Source: Comamonadaceae bacterium (GTDB taxonomy: Bacteria > Pseudomonadota > Gammaproteobacteria > Burkholderiales > Burkholderiaceae_C). Taken from it: a stretch of 64,000 nucleotides of DNA. The stretch spans positions 186,001 to 250,000 of the forward strand of contig CANGME010000003.1 in the NCBI GenBank assembly GCA_947455145.1, given 5' to 3'. Below the pieces are notes generated by a model. That model was not told the origin of the DNA. It did not search any database and worked only from the letters and a program-made list of their open reading frames with translations. Made by a program: the position numbers and the translations under genes. Positions within the stretch are counted from its first letter, which is position 1. Every line of letters begins with the position of its first letter. This document shows, in pieces, positions 25,926-35,047 of this stretch.

Positions 25926-26735
25926 CTACCCAGAAAACGGCCCCGCCTTCACAAACCCACCCCCTTGAAACTGCACCGCCGGATCATTCAAATCAGGAGC
26001 CTCAGTACGCGCATAGACCGCATCACGAAACACATCCGAAGTGTCTTGCGGCACATAGCCCACATGGCGCGCCTGCTCATTGCTCCACCAGGTCACGGCG
26101 TTGTTGGACATGCCAAAAATAATGCTGTGGCCCAGCACCGGCGTGGTGAGGCAGGCGGTGATCAGGCGGTGCAGATCGTCATAGCTGAGCCAGCTGGCCA
26201 GCATGCGGCGGTCGCGGGGTTCTGGGAAGGATGAGCCTATGCGCACGCAGGCGGTCTCGATGCCGTAGCGGTCGAAGTAAAAGCGCGACAGGTCTTCGCC
26301 AAAAGCCTTGCTCACGCCATAAAACCCGTCGGGCCGTGGTGGCATGTCGGCGGTGAGGGTTTGCGACTGGCGGTAAAAGCCGGTGACGTGGTTAGAGCTG
26401 GCAAACACCACGCGTTTCACACCATGCTGGCGCGCGGCCTCGTAGAGGTTGTACACGCCGATGATGTTGGCTTGCAGGATGGGCTCGAACGGGCCTTCGA
26501 CCGAATAGCCGCCCAGGTGAACAATCGCGTCCACGCCTTGCACCATCGCGTTCACGGCAGCGCCATCGGCCAAGTCGGCCAGCATCACCTCTTCACCCGC
26601 GCGGGCGGGGCCAAAGTCGGCTTTGTCTGAGAGGCGCAGCACGTCGCAATTGGGTTTGAGCCGATCACGCAGGGCGGTGCCCAACCCGCCAGCCGCGCCG
26701 GTGAGCAATAGTTTGTGATGGGTTTTGATCGTCAT
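25926..26735 (-). CDS. udh: Uronate dehydrogenase-like NAD-dependent epimerase/dehydratase family protein
   Basis: A 269-residue short-chain Rossmann enzyme. The NAD motif TGAAGGLG lies at residues 12-19, VFASSNHVTGFY carries the catalytic Ser region, and YGVSKAFGEDLSRFYFDRYG has the Tyr-x3-Lys pair. Overall length, LLTGAAGGLGTALRDRL at the start and ACVRIGSSFPEPRDRRMLASWLS fit uronate dehydrogenases, which oxidise glucuronate or galacturonate to aldarolactones. Minus-strand neighbours are a matching lactonase and a TRAP importer, which supports the role. A different sugar epimerase activity cannot be excluded from sequence alone. Confidence 0.82.
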   Translation of the reverse strand: MTIKTHHKLLLTGAAGGLGTALRDRLKPNCDVLRLSDKADFGPARAGEEVMLADLADGAAVNAMVQGVDAIVHLGGYSVEGPFEPILQANIIGVYNLYEAARQHGVKRVVFASSNHVTGFYRQSQTLTADMPPRPDGFYGVSKAFGEDLSRFYFDRYGIETACVRIGSSFPEPRDRRMLASWLSYDDLHRLITACLTTPVLGHSIIFGMSNNAVTWWSNEQARHVGYVPQDTSDVFRDAVYARTEAPDLNDPAVQFQGGGFVKAGPFSG

Positions 26736-26842
26736 GGTGGTGTCTCTCTGTTTGTGCGTGGTGAGCCCGATTGAATGGGGTTGTGGGCGAAGTTTACTCA
26801 GACCCCGAGTGGCCCTTTAAGCCGATTCATGGCCGATTCACG

Positions 26843-28237
26843 TCACAGCTCCAGCGGCTTCAATTGCTGCAACAGCGTGGGAACCAGCTCACTCACCGTC
26901 GGGTGAATGTGCATGGTGCGCGAGATAGCGGTGTAGGGCAGGCCTGCGGCCATCACGTCAAGCAGAGCGTGTATGACTTCATCACCGTTCAGCCCTAGGA
27001 TGGACGCACCCAGCAGGCGCTGGCTGTTGGCATCGACCAGAACCTTCATGAAGCCTTGCGTCTCGCCCGCCTCGCGCGCTCGCCCCACCCGCTGCATGGG
27101 CATGCGCGCCATCAGCGCTTTGACGCCGCTGGCACGCACCTCACGCTCGCTCAGGCCCACGCGGCCCAGCGCCGGGTCGATGAAGAGCGCGTAGCAGCCG
27201 ATGCGGTCACTCACGCGGCGCGGATCTCTGTCAAACAGATTGGCCGCGACGATCTCGTAGTCGTTCCACGCGGTGTGGGTGAAAGCCCCCCGGCCATTGC
27301 AGTCCCCCAACGCCCACACGCCCGCTGCGCTGGTGCGCAACTGCTCATCGACCTGGATGTAGCCACGTGCGTCCAGCGCGACACCTGCCGCATCCAGCCC
27401 CAGGTCGTCCGTATTGGGCTGGCGGCCCACGGCCAGCAGAACATGGCTGCCCGTCACGGCTTGAGCGCCATCACCGCAGAGCGCACCCACCACCACCTGC
27501 TCCCCGCTGCGTGAGAGCGACAGGCATTGCGCCGCAAGCCGGAACTCCACGCCTTCGGCTTCCAAAATGGCGCGGATGCCGTTGGACACGTATTCGTCCT
27601 CGCGTGGCAGTAGTTGGGGCGAGCGCTCCATCACCGTGACCTTCGCGCCAAAGCGCCGCATCATCTGCGCAAACTCCAGCCCGATGTAACTGCCGCCAAT
27701 GATGATCAGGTGTTGCGGCACTTCGGCCAACCCCATGATGGAGCTGCTGTCCAGGTAAGGCACATCGCGAATGCCCGCCAGATCGGGCACCACGGGCCGC
27801 CCACCCACGTTGATGAAAATACGTGGAGCCTGCAAACGGCGCTGGCCCACCTGCACCACATCGGGCCCGACAAAGCGGGCGTGTCCTTGGATCACCTGTG
27901 CCTTGTCCAACCCGCGCATCCACTGCTCCACGCCCTGGCGCGACTTGTGCACAATCTCGTCCTTTCGCGCCTTGACCCGTGCCATGTCCACCCGCAGCTC
28001 GCCCACAGAAAAACCAAATTCACCACCGCGCCCCGCCATGTGCAATGCGCGTGCGCTGGCCACCATGGTTTTGGTGGGGACGCAGCCCACGTTGACACAA
28101 GTGCCGCCGAAGTGCGCGCGCTCAATCACAGCGGTGCGCAGGCCCTCGCGGTTGCAGCGCTGCGCCAGCGCGGGCCCGGCCTGGCCGGTGCCGATGATGA
28201 TGGCGTCGAAATGCTCTGTGTACTGCTGTGTGTCCAT
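26843..28237 (-). CDS. FAD-containing pyridine nucleotide-disulfide oxidoreductase (mercuric reductase/dihydrolipoamide dehydrogenase-like)
   Basis: A 464-residue class I flavoprotein. It has the FAD site IIIGTGQAGPALAQRC near residue 11, the redox-active disulfide in GGTCVNVGCVPTKTMVA near 43-56, the NADH-binding IIIGGSYIGLEFAQMMRRFG near 175, the FAD-proximal GVWALGDCNGRGAFTHTAWND, and the C-terminal dimer motif MHIHPTVSELVPTLLQ with the His-Pro pair. The start at 28237 is set by a perfect AGGAGGTGA ribosome site; an ATG 52 codons upstream reads through non-conserved sequence. MerA-specific vicinal C-terminal Cys residues are absent, so mercury reduction is unlikely. Substrate unknown. Confidence 0.9.
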   Translation of the reverse strand: MDTQQYTEHFDAIIIGTGQAGPALAQRCNREGLRTAVIERAHFGGTCVNVGCVPTKTMVASARALHMAGRGGEFGFSVGELRVDMARVKARKDEIVHKSRQGVEQWMRGLDKAQVIQGHARFVGPDVVQVGQRRLQAPRIFINVGGRPVVPDLAGIRDVPYLDSSSIMGLAEVPQHLIIIGGSYIGLEFAQMMRRFGAKVTVMERSPQLLPREDEYVSNGIRAILEAEGVEFRLAAQCLSLSRSGEQVVVGALCGDGAQAVTGSHVLLAVGRQPNTDDLGLDAAGVALDARGYIQVDEQLRTSAAGVWALGDCNGRGAFTHTAWNDYEIVAANLFDRDPRRVSDRIGCYALFIDPALGRVGLSEREVRASGVKALMARMPMQRVGRAREAGETQGFMKVLVDANSQRLLGASILGLNGDEVIHALLDVMAAGLPYTAISRTMHIHPTVSELVPTLLQQLKPLEL

Positions 28238-28444
28238 ATTCACCTCCTGAAATCTACCGAAACCACGCCGCTTGAACGCCTTGTTCAAGCTCTCTAGGCC
28301 TTTGATGCGATGCAAAGAAAAATGCGACCGTAAGGGTTTGTACCGGACACGACAGCTCTTCCAAGACGACATACTCAGATTAAGGTAGCCCAATTTCCTA
28401 CTCTTTCATACACCAATGGTTGAGTTAACACAAGGAGTCCCTTC

Positions 28445-29416
28445 ATGTTGAAGCAACTTAAACTGCTGATGGCCATTGGCCTGAGTTTGCTGGCTTTGTC
28501 ATCGCTAGCACAAGACCGCTGGCCCAGCCGTGCTATCAAAATCATTGTGCCTGTGGCTGCGGGTGGCAATGTGGACATCGTGGCCCGCACATTGGCAAGG
28601 GAATTGTCCAAGAGCCTGGGCCAAGCGGTGTTGGTGGAAAATCGGCCAAGCGCTGCGTCCTTGGTGGGCACCCAGTTGGTGGCCAAGTCTGCGCCTGATG
28701 GCTACACCTTGTTGGCCACGTCGAGCACTTTTTTCTCGGCCCCCTTGATCATGAAAAATGCGGGCTATGACCCCACCCGTGATTTCGAGCCCATTAGCCT
28801 GACTTGCAAAGCGACCATGATCCTGGTGTCAGGGCAATCGGTGCCTGTCAAAAACCTGGCCGACCTAGTGCAGCAAGCCAAGGCCCAACCCGGCGGTTTC
28901 AGTGTGGCCAGCAGTGGCAACGGGTCCACCGGCCACATTGCCAGCGAAGTGTTTTCCAACCGTGCCGGCATCAAGATGCTGAACATTTTTTACAAAGGCA
29001 ACGCGCAGGCCCTCGTCGACGTGATCAGTGGTCAAACGCAATTGATGTTTGACCAGCTCAGCACCTCCATAAGCCATGTGCGTTCTGAAAAACTACGCCC
29101 ACTGGCGGTCACCAGCAGCACCCGCTCGACACTTTTCCCGGATGTACCAACGATTGCCGAACTGGGTTTCCCAGGGTATGAAGATGTCACGCTCAATATG
29201 CTGCTGGCCCCCGCCGGAACACCCAAGGACATTGTGCAACGCCTGCATGCTGAGGTGGCCAAAGCTTACGCTCAGCCGAGCTTGGTTGCTCAGTTTTCCG
29301 AGCGGGGCATTGACTTGGTGGCCAGTGATTCGCCAGAGCAGTTCGGCCAGTTGATCCGCTCTGAAGTGGCGCGCCTCGCCAAACTCTCCAGTGACGCGGG
29401 TATCAAAGCCGAATGA
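28445..29416 (+). CDS. Bug/TctC-family binding protein
   Basis: A 323-residue receptor with signal peptide (MLKQLKLLMAIGLSLLALSSLAQ) and DRWPSRAIKIIVPVAAGGNVDIVARTLAREL. Other family marks are GGFSVASSGNGSTGHIASEVF and NIFYKGNAQALVDVISGQTQLMFDQLS. An AGGAGT ribosome site precedes the ATG. No partner membrane genes are nearby. It heads the aromatic-CoA island and may bind a phenylpropanoid or related acid; other Bug proteins bind aromatic carboxylates, but the ligand here is not readable from sequence. Confidence 0.92.
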   Translation: MLKQLKLLMAIGLSLLALSSLAQDRWPSRAIKIIVPVAAGGNVDIVARTLARELSKSLGQAVLVENRPSAASLVGTQLVAKSAPDGYTLLATSSTFFSAPLIMKNAGYDPTRDFEPISLTCKATMILVSGQSVPVKNLADLVQQAKAQPGGFSVASSGNGSTGHIASEVFSNRAGIKMLNIFYKGNAQALVDVISGQTQLMFDQLSTSISHVRSEKLRPLAVTSSTRSTLFPDVPTIAELGFPGYEDVTLNMLLAPAGTPKDIVQRLHAEVAKAYAQPSLVAQFSERGIDLVASDSPEQFGQLIRSEVARLAKLSSDAGIKAE

Positions 29417-29538
29417 CAGCGCTGCGCGGCTCGTCCGTGGAGCCACCCAACTCAGGGTAAACACTGACGCGAACCCAGCAACAGGCACTTGAATTGGTTA
29501 TTTTTTATAACCATAATGTCAACTTCAAGAAAGCCAGC

Positions 29539-30324
29539 ATGACGCACCAAGATTTACACATTGACATTCGCGGCGAGCAGCAAGAGATTGCCGTCATCCG
29601 CCTCACGCGCGCCAAGAAGCGCAACGCCATCAACGACGCCTTGATCTTGGCCATCCGCGACGCCTTTGACGGCCTGCCTGCCACGGTGCGTGCGGCAGTG
29701 ATTGACGGCGAGGGTGAGCACTTTTGCGCGGGTCTGGATTTGTCTGAACTCCAAGAGCGCGACGCGGGCCAGGGTCTACTGCATTCACGCATGTGGCACG
29801 CTGCGCTGGAGCGGGTGCAGTACGGCCCCGTTCCCGTGATTGCAGCGCTGCACGGCGCGGTGGTGGGCGGTGGGCTGGAGTTGGCCAGTGCTTGCCACAT
29901 TCGCGTGGCGGACGAGACCACTTTTTACGCTCTGCCCGAGGGCTCGCGCGGCATTTTTGTCGGTGGTGGTGGCTCGGTGCGCATCCCGCGTTTGATCGGC
30001 GCAGCCCGCATGACAGACATGATGATGACGGGCCGCGTGATCAGCGCCGCTGAGGGTGAGCGCATTGGCTTGGCCCAATACCTCGTGCCCACGGGCAACG
30101 CGTTCGACAAAGCCTTTGAGCTGGCAACGCGGGTAGCGACCAATGCGCCGTTGACCAACTACGCGCTGATGCATGCCCTGCCCCGCATCGCCGAGCAGCC
30201 CGCCGACCAAGGATTTTTCACCGAGGCCATGATGGCAGCCATTGCGCAAAGCGCGCCAGAGGCCAAGAAAAGAGTGCGCGACTTTTTGGAAGGTAAGGCG
30301 GGCACCAAGGTGCAGAAATCGTGA
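29539..30324 (+). CDS. Crotonase-family enoyl-CoA hydratase/isomerase
   Basis: A 261-residue crotonase fold enzyme. Oxyanion-hole segments are HFCAGLDLSEL near residue 70 and GAVVGGGLELASACHIRVAD near 112-131. The PEGSRGIFVGGGGSVRIPRLIG stretch marks the active-site region. The ATG at 29539 is used; an in-frame start 15 codons earlier has no homology. It ends with a GTGA overlap into the ligase gene. Such enzymes hydrate, isomerise or cleave an acyl-CoA. Beside a feruloyl-CoA-synthetase-like ligase, a hydroxycinnamoyl-CoA hydratase-lyase role is attractive, but the catalytic residues do not let me decide. Confidence 0.88.
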   Translation: MTHQDLHIDIRGEQQEIAVIRLTRAKKRNAINDALILAIRDAFDGLPATVRAAVIDGEGEHFCAGLDLSELQERDAGQGLLHSRMWHAALERVQYGPVPVIAALHGAVVGGGLELASACHIRVADETTFYALPEGSRGIFVGGGGSVRIPRLIGAARMTDMMMTGRVISAAEGERIGLAQYLVPTGNAFDKAFELATRVATNAPLTNYALMHALPRIAEQPADQGFFTEAMMAAIAQSAPEAKKRVRDFLEGKAGTKVQKS

Positions 30325-32222
30325 CCTCGCCTAAGTTCCGTCCGCTCACCTTCGGCGTCACACGCGTCACGCTGCGTGACGGCGCGCCCGGCACGCAGTA
30401 CATGCAGGCCGAGCAGCCCCTGGCTGGCTACCCCGAGCGCATCACCGACCGGTTGCAACACTGGGCGCAGACCGCACCGGATCGCAGCTTCATGGCGCGG
30501 CGTGAGAAATTGGCTGATGGCAGCACGGGCGACTGGCGGCATGTCACTTACGCCCAAGCCTGGGCAGGCGCACGCAGCATCGCGCAGGCCTTGATTGATC
30601 GCGGCTTGAACGCTGAGCGCCCCGTGGTCATCCTCTCAGAGAACGACCTGGAGCATGCGGTTCTCGCGCTGGGCTGCTTGGTGGCGGGTGTGCCTTACGT
30701 GCCCGCCTCGCCGCCCTACTCGCTGGTGAGCCAAGACTTTGACAAGCTCAAGCATGTGATGCGCACTGTCACGCCCGGCCTGGTGTTTGCAGCCGATGCG
30801 GCACGCTACGGCAAGGCTATTGCAGCGGCGGTTCCTGCCGATGTAGAGGTGATCTACACCACCCCTCCCGTTCGGACTGAGCCTGTCGAAGTCCTCGCGA
30901 GTGCTTCGACAAGCTCAGCACGAACGGGATTTACGCTCTTCGATCAACTGCTGGCCACCCCAGCCACTCCCGCCGCGGACGCCGCCATGGCCGCCACCGG
31001 CCCTGACACCATCGTCAAATTTCTCTTCACCAGCGGCTCCACCAAGCTGCCCAAGGCTGTCATCAACACCCAACGCCTGTGGTGCGCCAACCAACAACAA
31101 ATGGCCCAAAGCATGCCGGTGTTGACCGAGGCTCCGCCCATCCTGGTGGACTGGCTGCCCTGGAACCACACCTTCGGTGGCAACCACAACGTGGGCATGG
31201 TGCTCTACCACGGCGGCACGCTCTACATTGACGACGGCAAGCCCACCCCCGCCTTGATGCATGAGACCCTGCGCAATCTGCGTGAGATCGCGCCCACGGT
31301 GTACTTCAACGTGCCCACCGGCTTTGAGGCGATTGCCAACGCGATGAAAACGGACGATGCCTTGCGCAAGAACCTACTCTCCCGCGTGCGCATGTTTTTC
31401 TACGCCGGTGCAGGGCTGGCCCAGCCGATTTGGGACAGCTTGTATGAGTCGCAAGAGTGCGAGATTGGCGAGCGCATTGTGATGAACACCGGCTTAGGGA
31501 TGACCGAGTCCGGCCCGTTTGCCATCTCAGTCAACAGCCCCTATGTGAACTCGGGTGACCTGGGCGTGCCCACCCCCGGCATGGAGCTCAAGCTGGTGGA
31601 CATGGACGGCAAAACCGAGGTGCGCTACAAAGGCCCCAACGTCACGCCCGGCTACTGGCGCGCGCCGCAAGAAACGACTGAGGCTTTTGACGAAGAAGGT
31701 TTCTTCTGCACTGGCGACGCGGTGAAGTGGATTGACACCAACGACATCCATAAAGGCCTGAAATTTGATGGCCGCATTGCGGAAGACTTCAAGCTCGCCA
31801 CCGGCACTTTTGTCAGCGTGGGGCCGATGCGCGCCAAGATCGTCGCCGCAGGCGCGCCCTACATCCAAGACGTGGTGTTGACCGGTATCAACTTGAAGGA
31901 AGTCGGCGCCATGGTCTTCCCCACCCAAGCCGTGCGCACCTTGAGCGGCCTGCCCGCCAGCGCGGCCATGGCCGATGTGCTGAGCAGCGCGCCGGTGCTG
32001 GCGCACTTCCAAACCTTGGTGAACACGCTGGCCCAGACCGCCACCGGCAGCGCCAACCGCATCGCCCGCCTGTGCCTGCTGGCCGAGCCGCCCACGATTG
32101 ACCGGGGCGAGATCACTGACAAGGGCTCCATCAACCAACGCGCCGTGCTGGCACACCGGGCCGACACGGTGGCGGCGCTGCATAGCGATACCCTGAACGT
32201 CATCATCAAACCAGTCATCTGA
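30321..32222 (+). CDS. Feruloyl-CoA synthetase-like AMP-dependent acyl-CoA ligase, carrying an in-frame palindromic element
   Basis: A 633-residue adenylate-forming ligase. The P-loop is FTSGSTKLPKAVINT near residues 235-250, with LPWNHTFGGNHNVGMVLYHGG, the NTGLGMTESGPFA adenine-binding stretch, and a FCTGDAVKW hinge region. The whole, including the very start KFRPLTFGVTRVTLRDGAPG, fits the feruloyl-CoA synthetase branch, which activates hydroxycinnamates or other aromatic acids with ATP and CoA. It starts with GTG overlapping the crotonase stop (GTGA). Residues 183-203 are encoded by a palindromic repeat copy read in frame, between the N-terminal subdomain and the P-loop, so the enzyme may still fold. 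Confidence 0.9.
   Translation: MTSPKFRPLTFGVTRVTLRDGAPGTQYMQAEQPLAGYPERITDRLQHWAQTAPDRSFMARREKLADGSTGDWRHVTYAQAWAGARSIAQALIDRGLNAERPVVILSENDLEHAVLALGCLVAGVPYVPASPPYSLVSQDFDKLKHVMRTVTPGLVFAADAARYGKAIAAAVPADVEVIYTTPPVRTEPVEVLASASTSSARTGFTLFDQLLATPATPAADAAMAATGPDTIVKFLFTSGSTKLPKAVINTQRLWCANQQQMAQSMPVLTEAPPILVDWLPWNHTFGGNHNVGMVLYHGGTLYIDDGKPTPALMHETLRNLREIAPTVYFNVPTGFEAIANAMKTDDALRKNLLSRVRMFFYAGAGLAQPIWDSLYESQECEIGERIVMNTGLGMTESGPFAISVNSPYVNSGDLGVPTPGMELKLVDMDGKTEVRYKGPNVTPGYWRAPQETTEAFDEEGFFCTGDAVKWIDTNDIHKGLKFDGRIAEDFKLATGTFVSVGPMRAKIVAAGAPYIQDVVLTGINLKEVGAMVFPTQAVRTLSGLPASAAMADVLSSAPVLAHFQTLVNTLAQTATGSANRIARLCLLAEPPTIDRGEITDKGSINQRAVLAHRADTVAALHSDTLNVIIKPVI
30867..30929. repeat. Palindromic repeat element inside the ligase gene (in frame)
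   Basis: A 62-bp imperfect palindrome, CCCGTTCGGACTGAGCCTG.. to ..GCTCAGCACGAACGGG, inner arms GTCGAAG and CTTCGAC. It adds exactly 21 codons without a stop, reading VRTEPVEV then LASASTSSARTG. Same family as the copies at 33899, 52295, 53918 and 61520. Confidence 0.88.
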
Positions 32223-32223
32223 G

Positions 32224-32643
32224 ATGAATAAAACCGTAATTTTTGAAGTCCAAGTCCAATTCGGCGATTGCGATCCGGCGGGGATTGTCTTCTTCCCCAA
32301 CTTCTCGAAGTGGATGGACGCGTCGTCGCTCAACTTCTTTGTGCAGTGCGGCGTGCTGCCCTGGCGCGAGCTGGTCAAAACCACCGGCATTGTCGGAACG
32401 CCGCTGCTGGAGATCCACACCAAGTTCATGCGCCCTGCCACCTATGGCGAGACGATTCAAATCCACACCAGCGTGGAGGAATGGCGCGAGAAGGTGTTCA
32501 TCCACCGCCACATCGTCAAGCGCGGTGATGATCTGCTGTGCGAAGGCACCGAGACCCGTGCCTTCGTCATCCGCCCACCGGGCGAGCCCGACCGTATCAA
32601 AGCCATCCCAATCCCCGCAGACATCAAAGCCAAATGCCTTTGA
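32224..32643 (+). CDS. Acyl-CoA thioesterase, 4-hydroxybenzoyl-CoA thioesterase family
   Basis: A 139-residue hot-dog fold thioesterase. The active-site motif FGDCDPAGIVFFPNF places Asp at residue 17, the same position as the catalytic Asp of Pseudomonas 4-hydroxybenzoyl-CoA thioesterase. It starts one base after the ligase stop, so it is co-transcribed. It should release CoA from an aromatic or short acyl-CoA made in this pathway, either as final step or to recycle CoA. Confidence 0.9.
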   Translation: MNKTVIFEVQVQFGDCDPAGIVFFPNFSKWMDASSLNFFVQCGVLPWRELVKTTGIVGTPLLEIHTKFMRPATYGETIQIHTSVEEWREKVFIHRHIVKRGDDLLCEGTETRAFVIRPPGEPDRIKAIPIPADIKAKCL

Positions 32644-32708
32644 CGCCTTGACCCATCACCCCTGCCCTTACCCTTACTTCAACCCCAGAAAACCCTAGGA
32701 GACTCACC

Positions 32709-33869
32709 ATGAAATCAAACTCAAAAATCACCGCGTCCGCCATCACCACAGCCATTGCCTTGCTGATGTGCGGCACAGCGCTGGCCGATGTCACCATCGG
32801 CATCGTGCTGCCGCTCACCGGCCCCACCTCGGCCCTGGGCATCCCGATGAAAAACGCCATTGCCATGTGGCCCACCAGCATTGCCGGGCAAAAGCTCAAC
32901 GTCATCATCTTGGACGACGCCACCGACCCCACTCTGGCCTCCAAAAACGCCCGACGCTTGGTGACTGAAGACAAAGTGGACATGCTGATGGGCTCTGCCG
33001 CCACGCCCGCTGCCAACGCCGTGGCCGCCATCGCCGCCGAGACGGGCACCATGCAACTGAGCTTCTCGCCCATTGACGTGTCCACCGCCAAAGCACCTTG
33101 GTCTTACAACATGCCCCAGTCCACCCTGGTGATGTCGCATGCGTTGGTGCAGCATATGAAGAAGAACGGCGTCAAGACGGTCGGCTTTTTGGGCTACGCC
33201 GATGCATTTGGCGAGCTGTTCCTGCGCGACATGAAGATCAAAATGGCCGGCACGGACGTGAAGTTTGTGTCTGAAGAGCGCTTCGCCCGCACCGACACCA
33301 GTGTCACCGCGCAAGCGCTCAAAGTGACCGCAGGCAACCCCGACGCCATCTTCATCGTGGCCTCCGGCAGCGGCGCGGCCATGCCCCACAAAGCGCTGAT
33401 CGAGCGCGGCTACAAGGGCAAGATTTACCAAACCCACGGCGCGGCTTCACGTGACCTGATGCGCGTGGGCGGCAAGGACGTGGAAGGCGGCTATGTGGTC
33501 GCAGGCCCCGGCGTAGTGGCCGAGCAGTTGCCCGCCAACCACCCCAGCAAGGCAGTGGCCTTGAAGTTTGTTCAAGCGTGGGAAAAAACCTACGGCCCGA
33601 ATAGCCGCAACACCTTTGCCGGCCATGCATATGACGCGTCCATCTTGCTGCAAAAAATCATCCCCATCGCACTCAAATCTGCCAAGCCAGGCACGCCTGA
33701 GTTCCGTGGCGCTCTGAAAGCCGCGATGGAGAACTCCGGCCCTATCCCGCTGTTCCACGGCACAGTGAACTACACCGCCACCAACCACGGCGGCTACACC
33801 GATGACACTGGCGTGATCATGCGCATCGTCAATGGCGACTGGAAGCTGGACGGCGTGACGACGAAGTAA
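32709..33869 (+). CDS. Liv-type ABC transporter periplasmic substrate-binding protein
   Basis: A 386-residue type I binding protein. The signal peptide ends near LMCGTALA, then DVTIGIVLPLTGPTSALGIPMKNAIAMWP. GSAATPAANAVAAIAAETGTMQLS and KTVGFLGYADAFGELFLRDMK are typical of the branch that binds aromatic acids such as benzoates and phenylpropanoids in alpha- and betaproteobacteria. Followed by its own livH, livMG and livF genes. Spacing to the thioesterase is 65 bases, so one operon is likely. The AGGAGACTCACC ribosome site is strong. Confidence 0.92.
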   Translation: MKSNSKITASAITTAIALLMCGTALADVTIGIVLPLTGPTSALGIPMKNAIAMWPTSIAGQKLNVIILDDATDPTLASKNARRLVTEDKVDMLMGSAATPAANAVAAIAAETGTMQLSFSPIDVSTAKAPWSYNMPQSTLVMSHALVQHMKKNGVKTVGFLGYADAFGELFLRDMKIKMAGTDVKFVSEERFARTDTSVTAQALKVTAGNPDAIFIVASGSGAAMPHKALIERGYKGKIYQTHGAASRDLMRVGGKDVEGGYVVAGPGVVAEQLPANHPSKAVALKFVQAWEKTYGPNSRNTFAGHAYDASILLQKIIPIALKSAKPGTPEFRGALKAAMENSGPIPLFHGTVNYTATNHGGYTDDTGVIMRIVNGDWKLDGVTTK

Positions 33870-33898
33870 CTGCGGACGAAAGTTCTTTGGATAAATTT

Positions 33899-33957
33899 CC
33901 GTTCGGGCTGAGCCTGTCGAAGTCTTGCGAGTCCTTCGACAGGCTCAGGATGAACGG
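33899..33957. repeat. Palindromic repeat element, intergenic copy
   Basis: A 59-bp copy, CCGTTCGGGCTGAGCCTGTC.. to ..GACAGGCTCAGGATGAACGG, between the binding-protein gene and livH. As RNA it forms a strong hairpin and might reduce read-through from the binding-protein gene to the permease genes. Confidence 0.88.
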
Positions 33958-34005
33958 AGTTATTTAACATTCATCATTTAATTTTCGCAACCAAGGCATT
34001 CCCCC

Positions 34006-35046
34006 ATGGATCTGAATATCGCGAGCATTTTGTTGCTCGATGGCTTGACCAACGCCGCCATTTACGCGCTGATGGGCTTGGCCACGGTGCTGGTGTTTGC
34101 GGTGACGCGCATCATCTTCATCCCCCAGGGTGAATTTGTGACCTATGGGGCCTTGACGCTGGCGATTTTTCAGACCGGCCAAGTGCCGGGCACGGTGTGG
34201 TTGCTGCTCTTGCTGGCCGCACTGGCCGCACTGGTGGAGGGCTGGCAGCACTGGCAACGCCAACGTGCGTTGATGCAAGCGGCCAAAGCCGCGCTCAAGG
34301 TGATAGTGATGCCCAGTGTGATTGCGGCAATGGCCGTGTGGGCAGCACCGCAGCAACTGCCGCTGTTGGTGCAGGCTGCGCTCACGCTGGCCATCGTGGC
34401 CGCGTTCGGGCCGCTGGTGTACCGGCTGGCTTACCAGTCGCTGGCCGATGCATCGTCGCTGGTGCTGCTGATTGTCTCGGTCGGCGTGCACTTTGCTTTG
34501 ACGGGCTTGGGGCTATTATTTTTTGGTGCCGAGGGTTACCGCAACCCTTCGTTTTGGGACGAGCGCTTTGCCGTCGCGGGCCTGTCCATCACGGGGCAGA
34601 CCGTCATCATTTTTGTCGCCACCGTGGCCTTGATGGTGTTGCTGTGGTTGTTTTTTGAACGCACGCTCTACGGCAAGGCCTTGCGCGCCACGGCGGTGAA
34701 CCGCTTGGGTGCGCGGCTGATGGGCATCTCGTCACAAAGCGCGGGCCAGCTCACGCTGATGATGGCGGCGCTGATTGGTGCGCTGTCAGGCCTGTTGATA
34801 GGCCCGACCACCACCGTGTTTTATGACTCTGGTTTTTTGATTGGTCTCAAAGGTTTTGTAGCCGCCGTGGTGGGTGGCTTGGCCAGCTACCCGGTTGCGG
34901 CGCTGGGCGCTTTGCTGGTGGGTGTGGTGGAGGCTTTTGGTTCGTTTTGGGCGAGCGCGTTCAAAGAGGTGATCGTGTTCACCATGATCTTGCCCGTGCT
35001 CTTTTGGCGCTCGCTGCGCAGCGGTCATTCAGACGAGGAGCATTGA
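34006..35046 (+). CDS. livH: Liv-type ABC transporter permease LivH
   Basis: A 346-residue permease, longer than usual LivH (about 290-300). The extra length is an insertion around residues 75-125 ([29 protein letters not shown]), a feature of the LivH branch found with LivM-LivG fusions in aromatic acid transporters. The landmarks [20 protein letters not shown] and [30 protein letters not shown] are present. It lies one base before the LivM-LivG gene. Confidence 0.92.
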   Translation: MDLNIASILLLDGLTNAAIYALMGLATVLVFAVTRIIFIPQGEFVTYGALTLAIFQTGQVPGTVWLLLLLAALAALVEGWQHWQRQRALMQAAKAALKVIVMPSVIAAMAVWAAPQQLPLLVQAALTLAIVAAFGPLVYRLAYQSLADASSLVLLIVSVGVHFALTGLGLLFFGAEGYRNPSFWDERFAVAGLSITGQTVIIFVATVALMVLLWLFFERTLYGKALRATAVNRLGARLMGISSQSAGQLTLMMAALIGALSGLLIGPTTTVFYDSGFLIGLKGFVAAVVGGLASYPVAALGALLVGVVEAFGSFWASAFKEVIVFTMILPVLFWRSLRSGHSDEEH

Positions 35047-35047
35047 G

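Noticed and set aside
26843-28237. Flavoprotein as mercuric reductase MerA
   Set aside because: The redox-active CVNVGC is shared by the whole superfamily; the extra C-terminal Cys pair and N-terminal metal-binding domain of MerA are missing and no mer genes are near.
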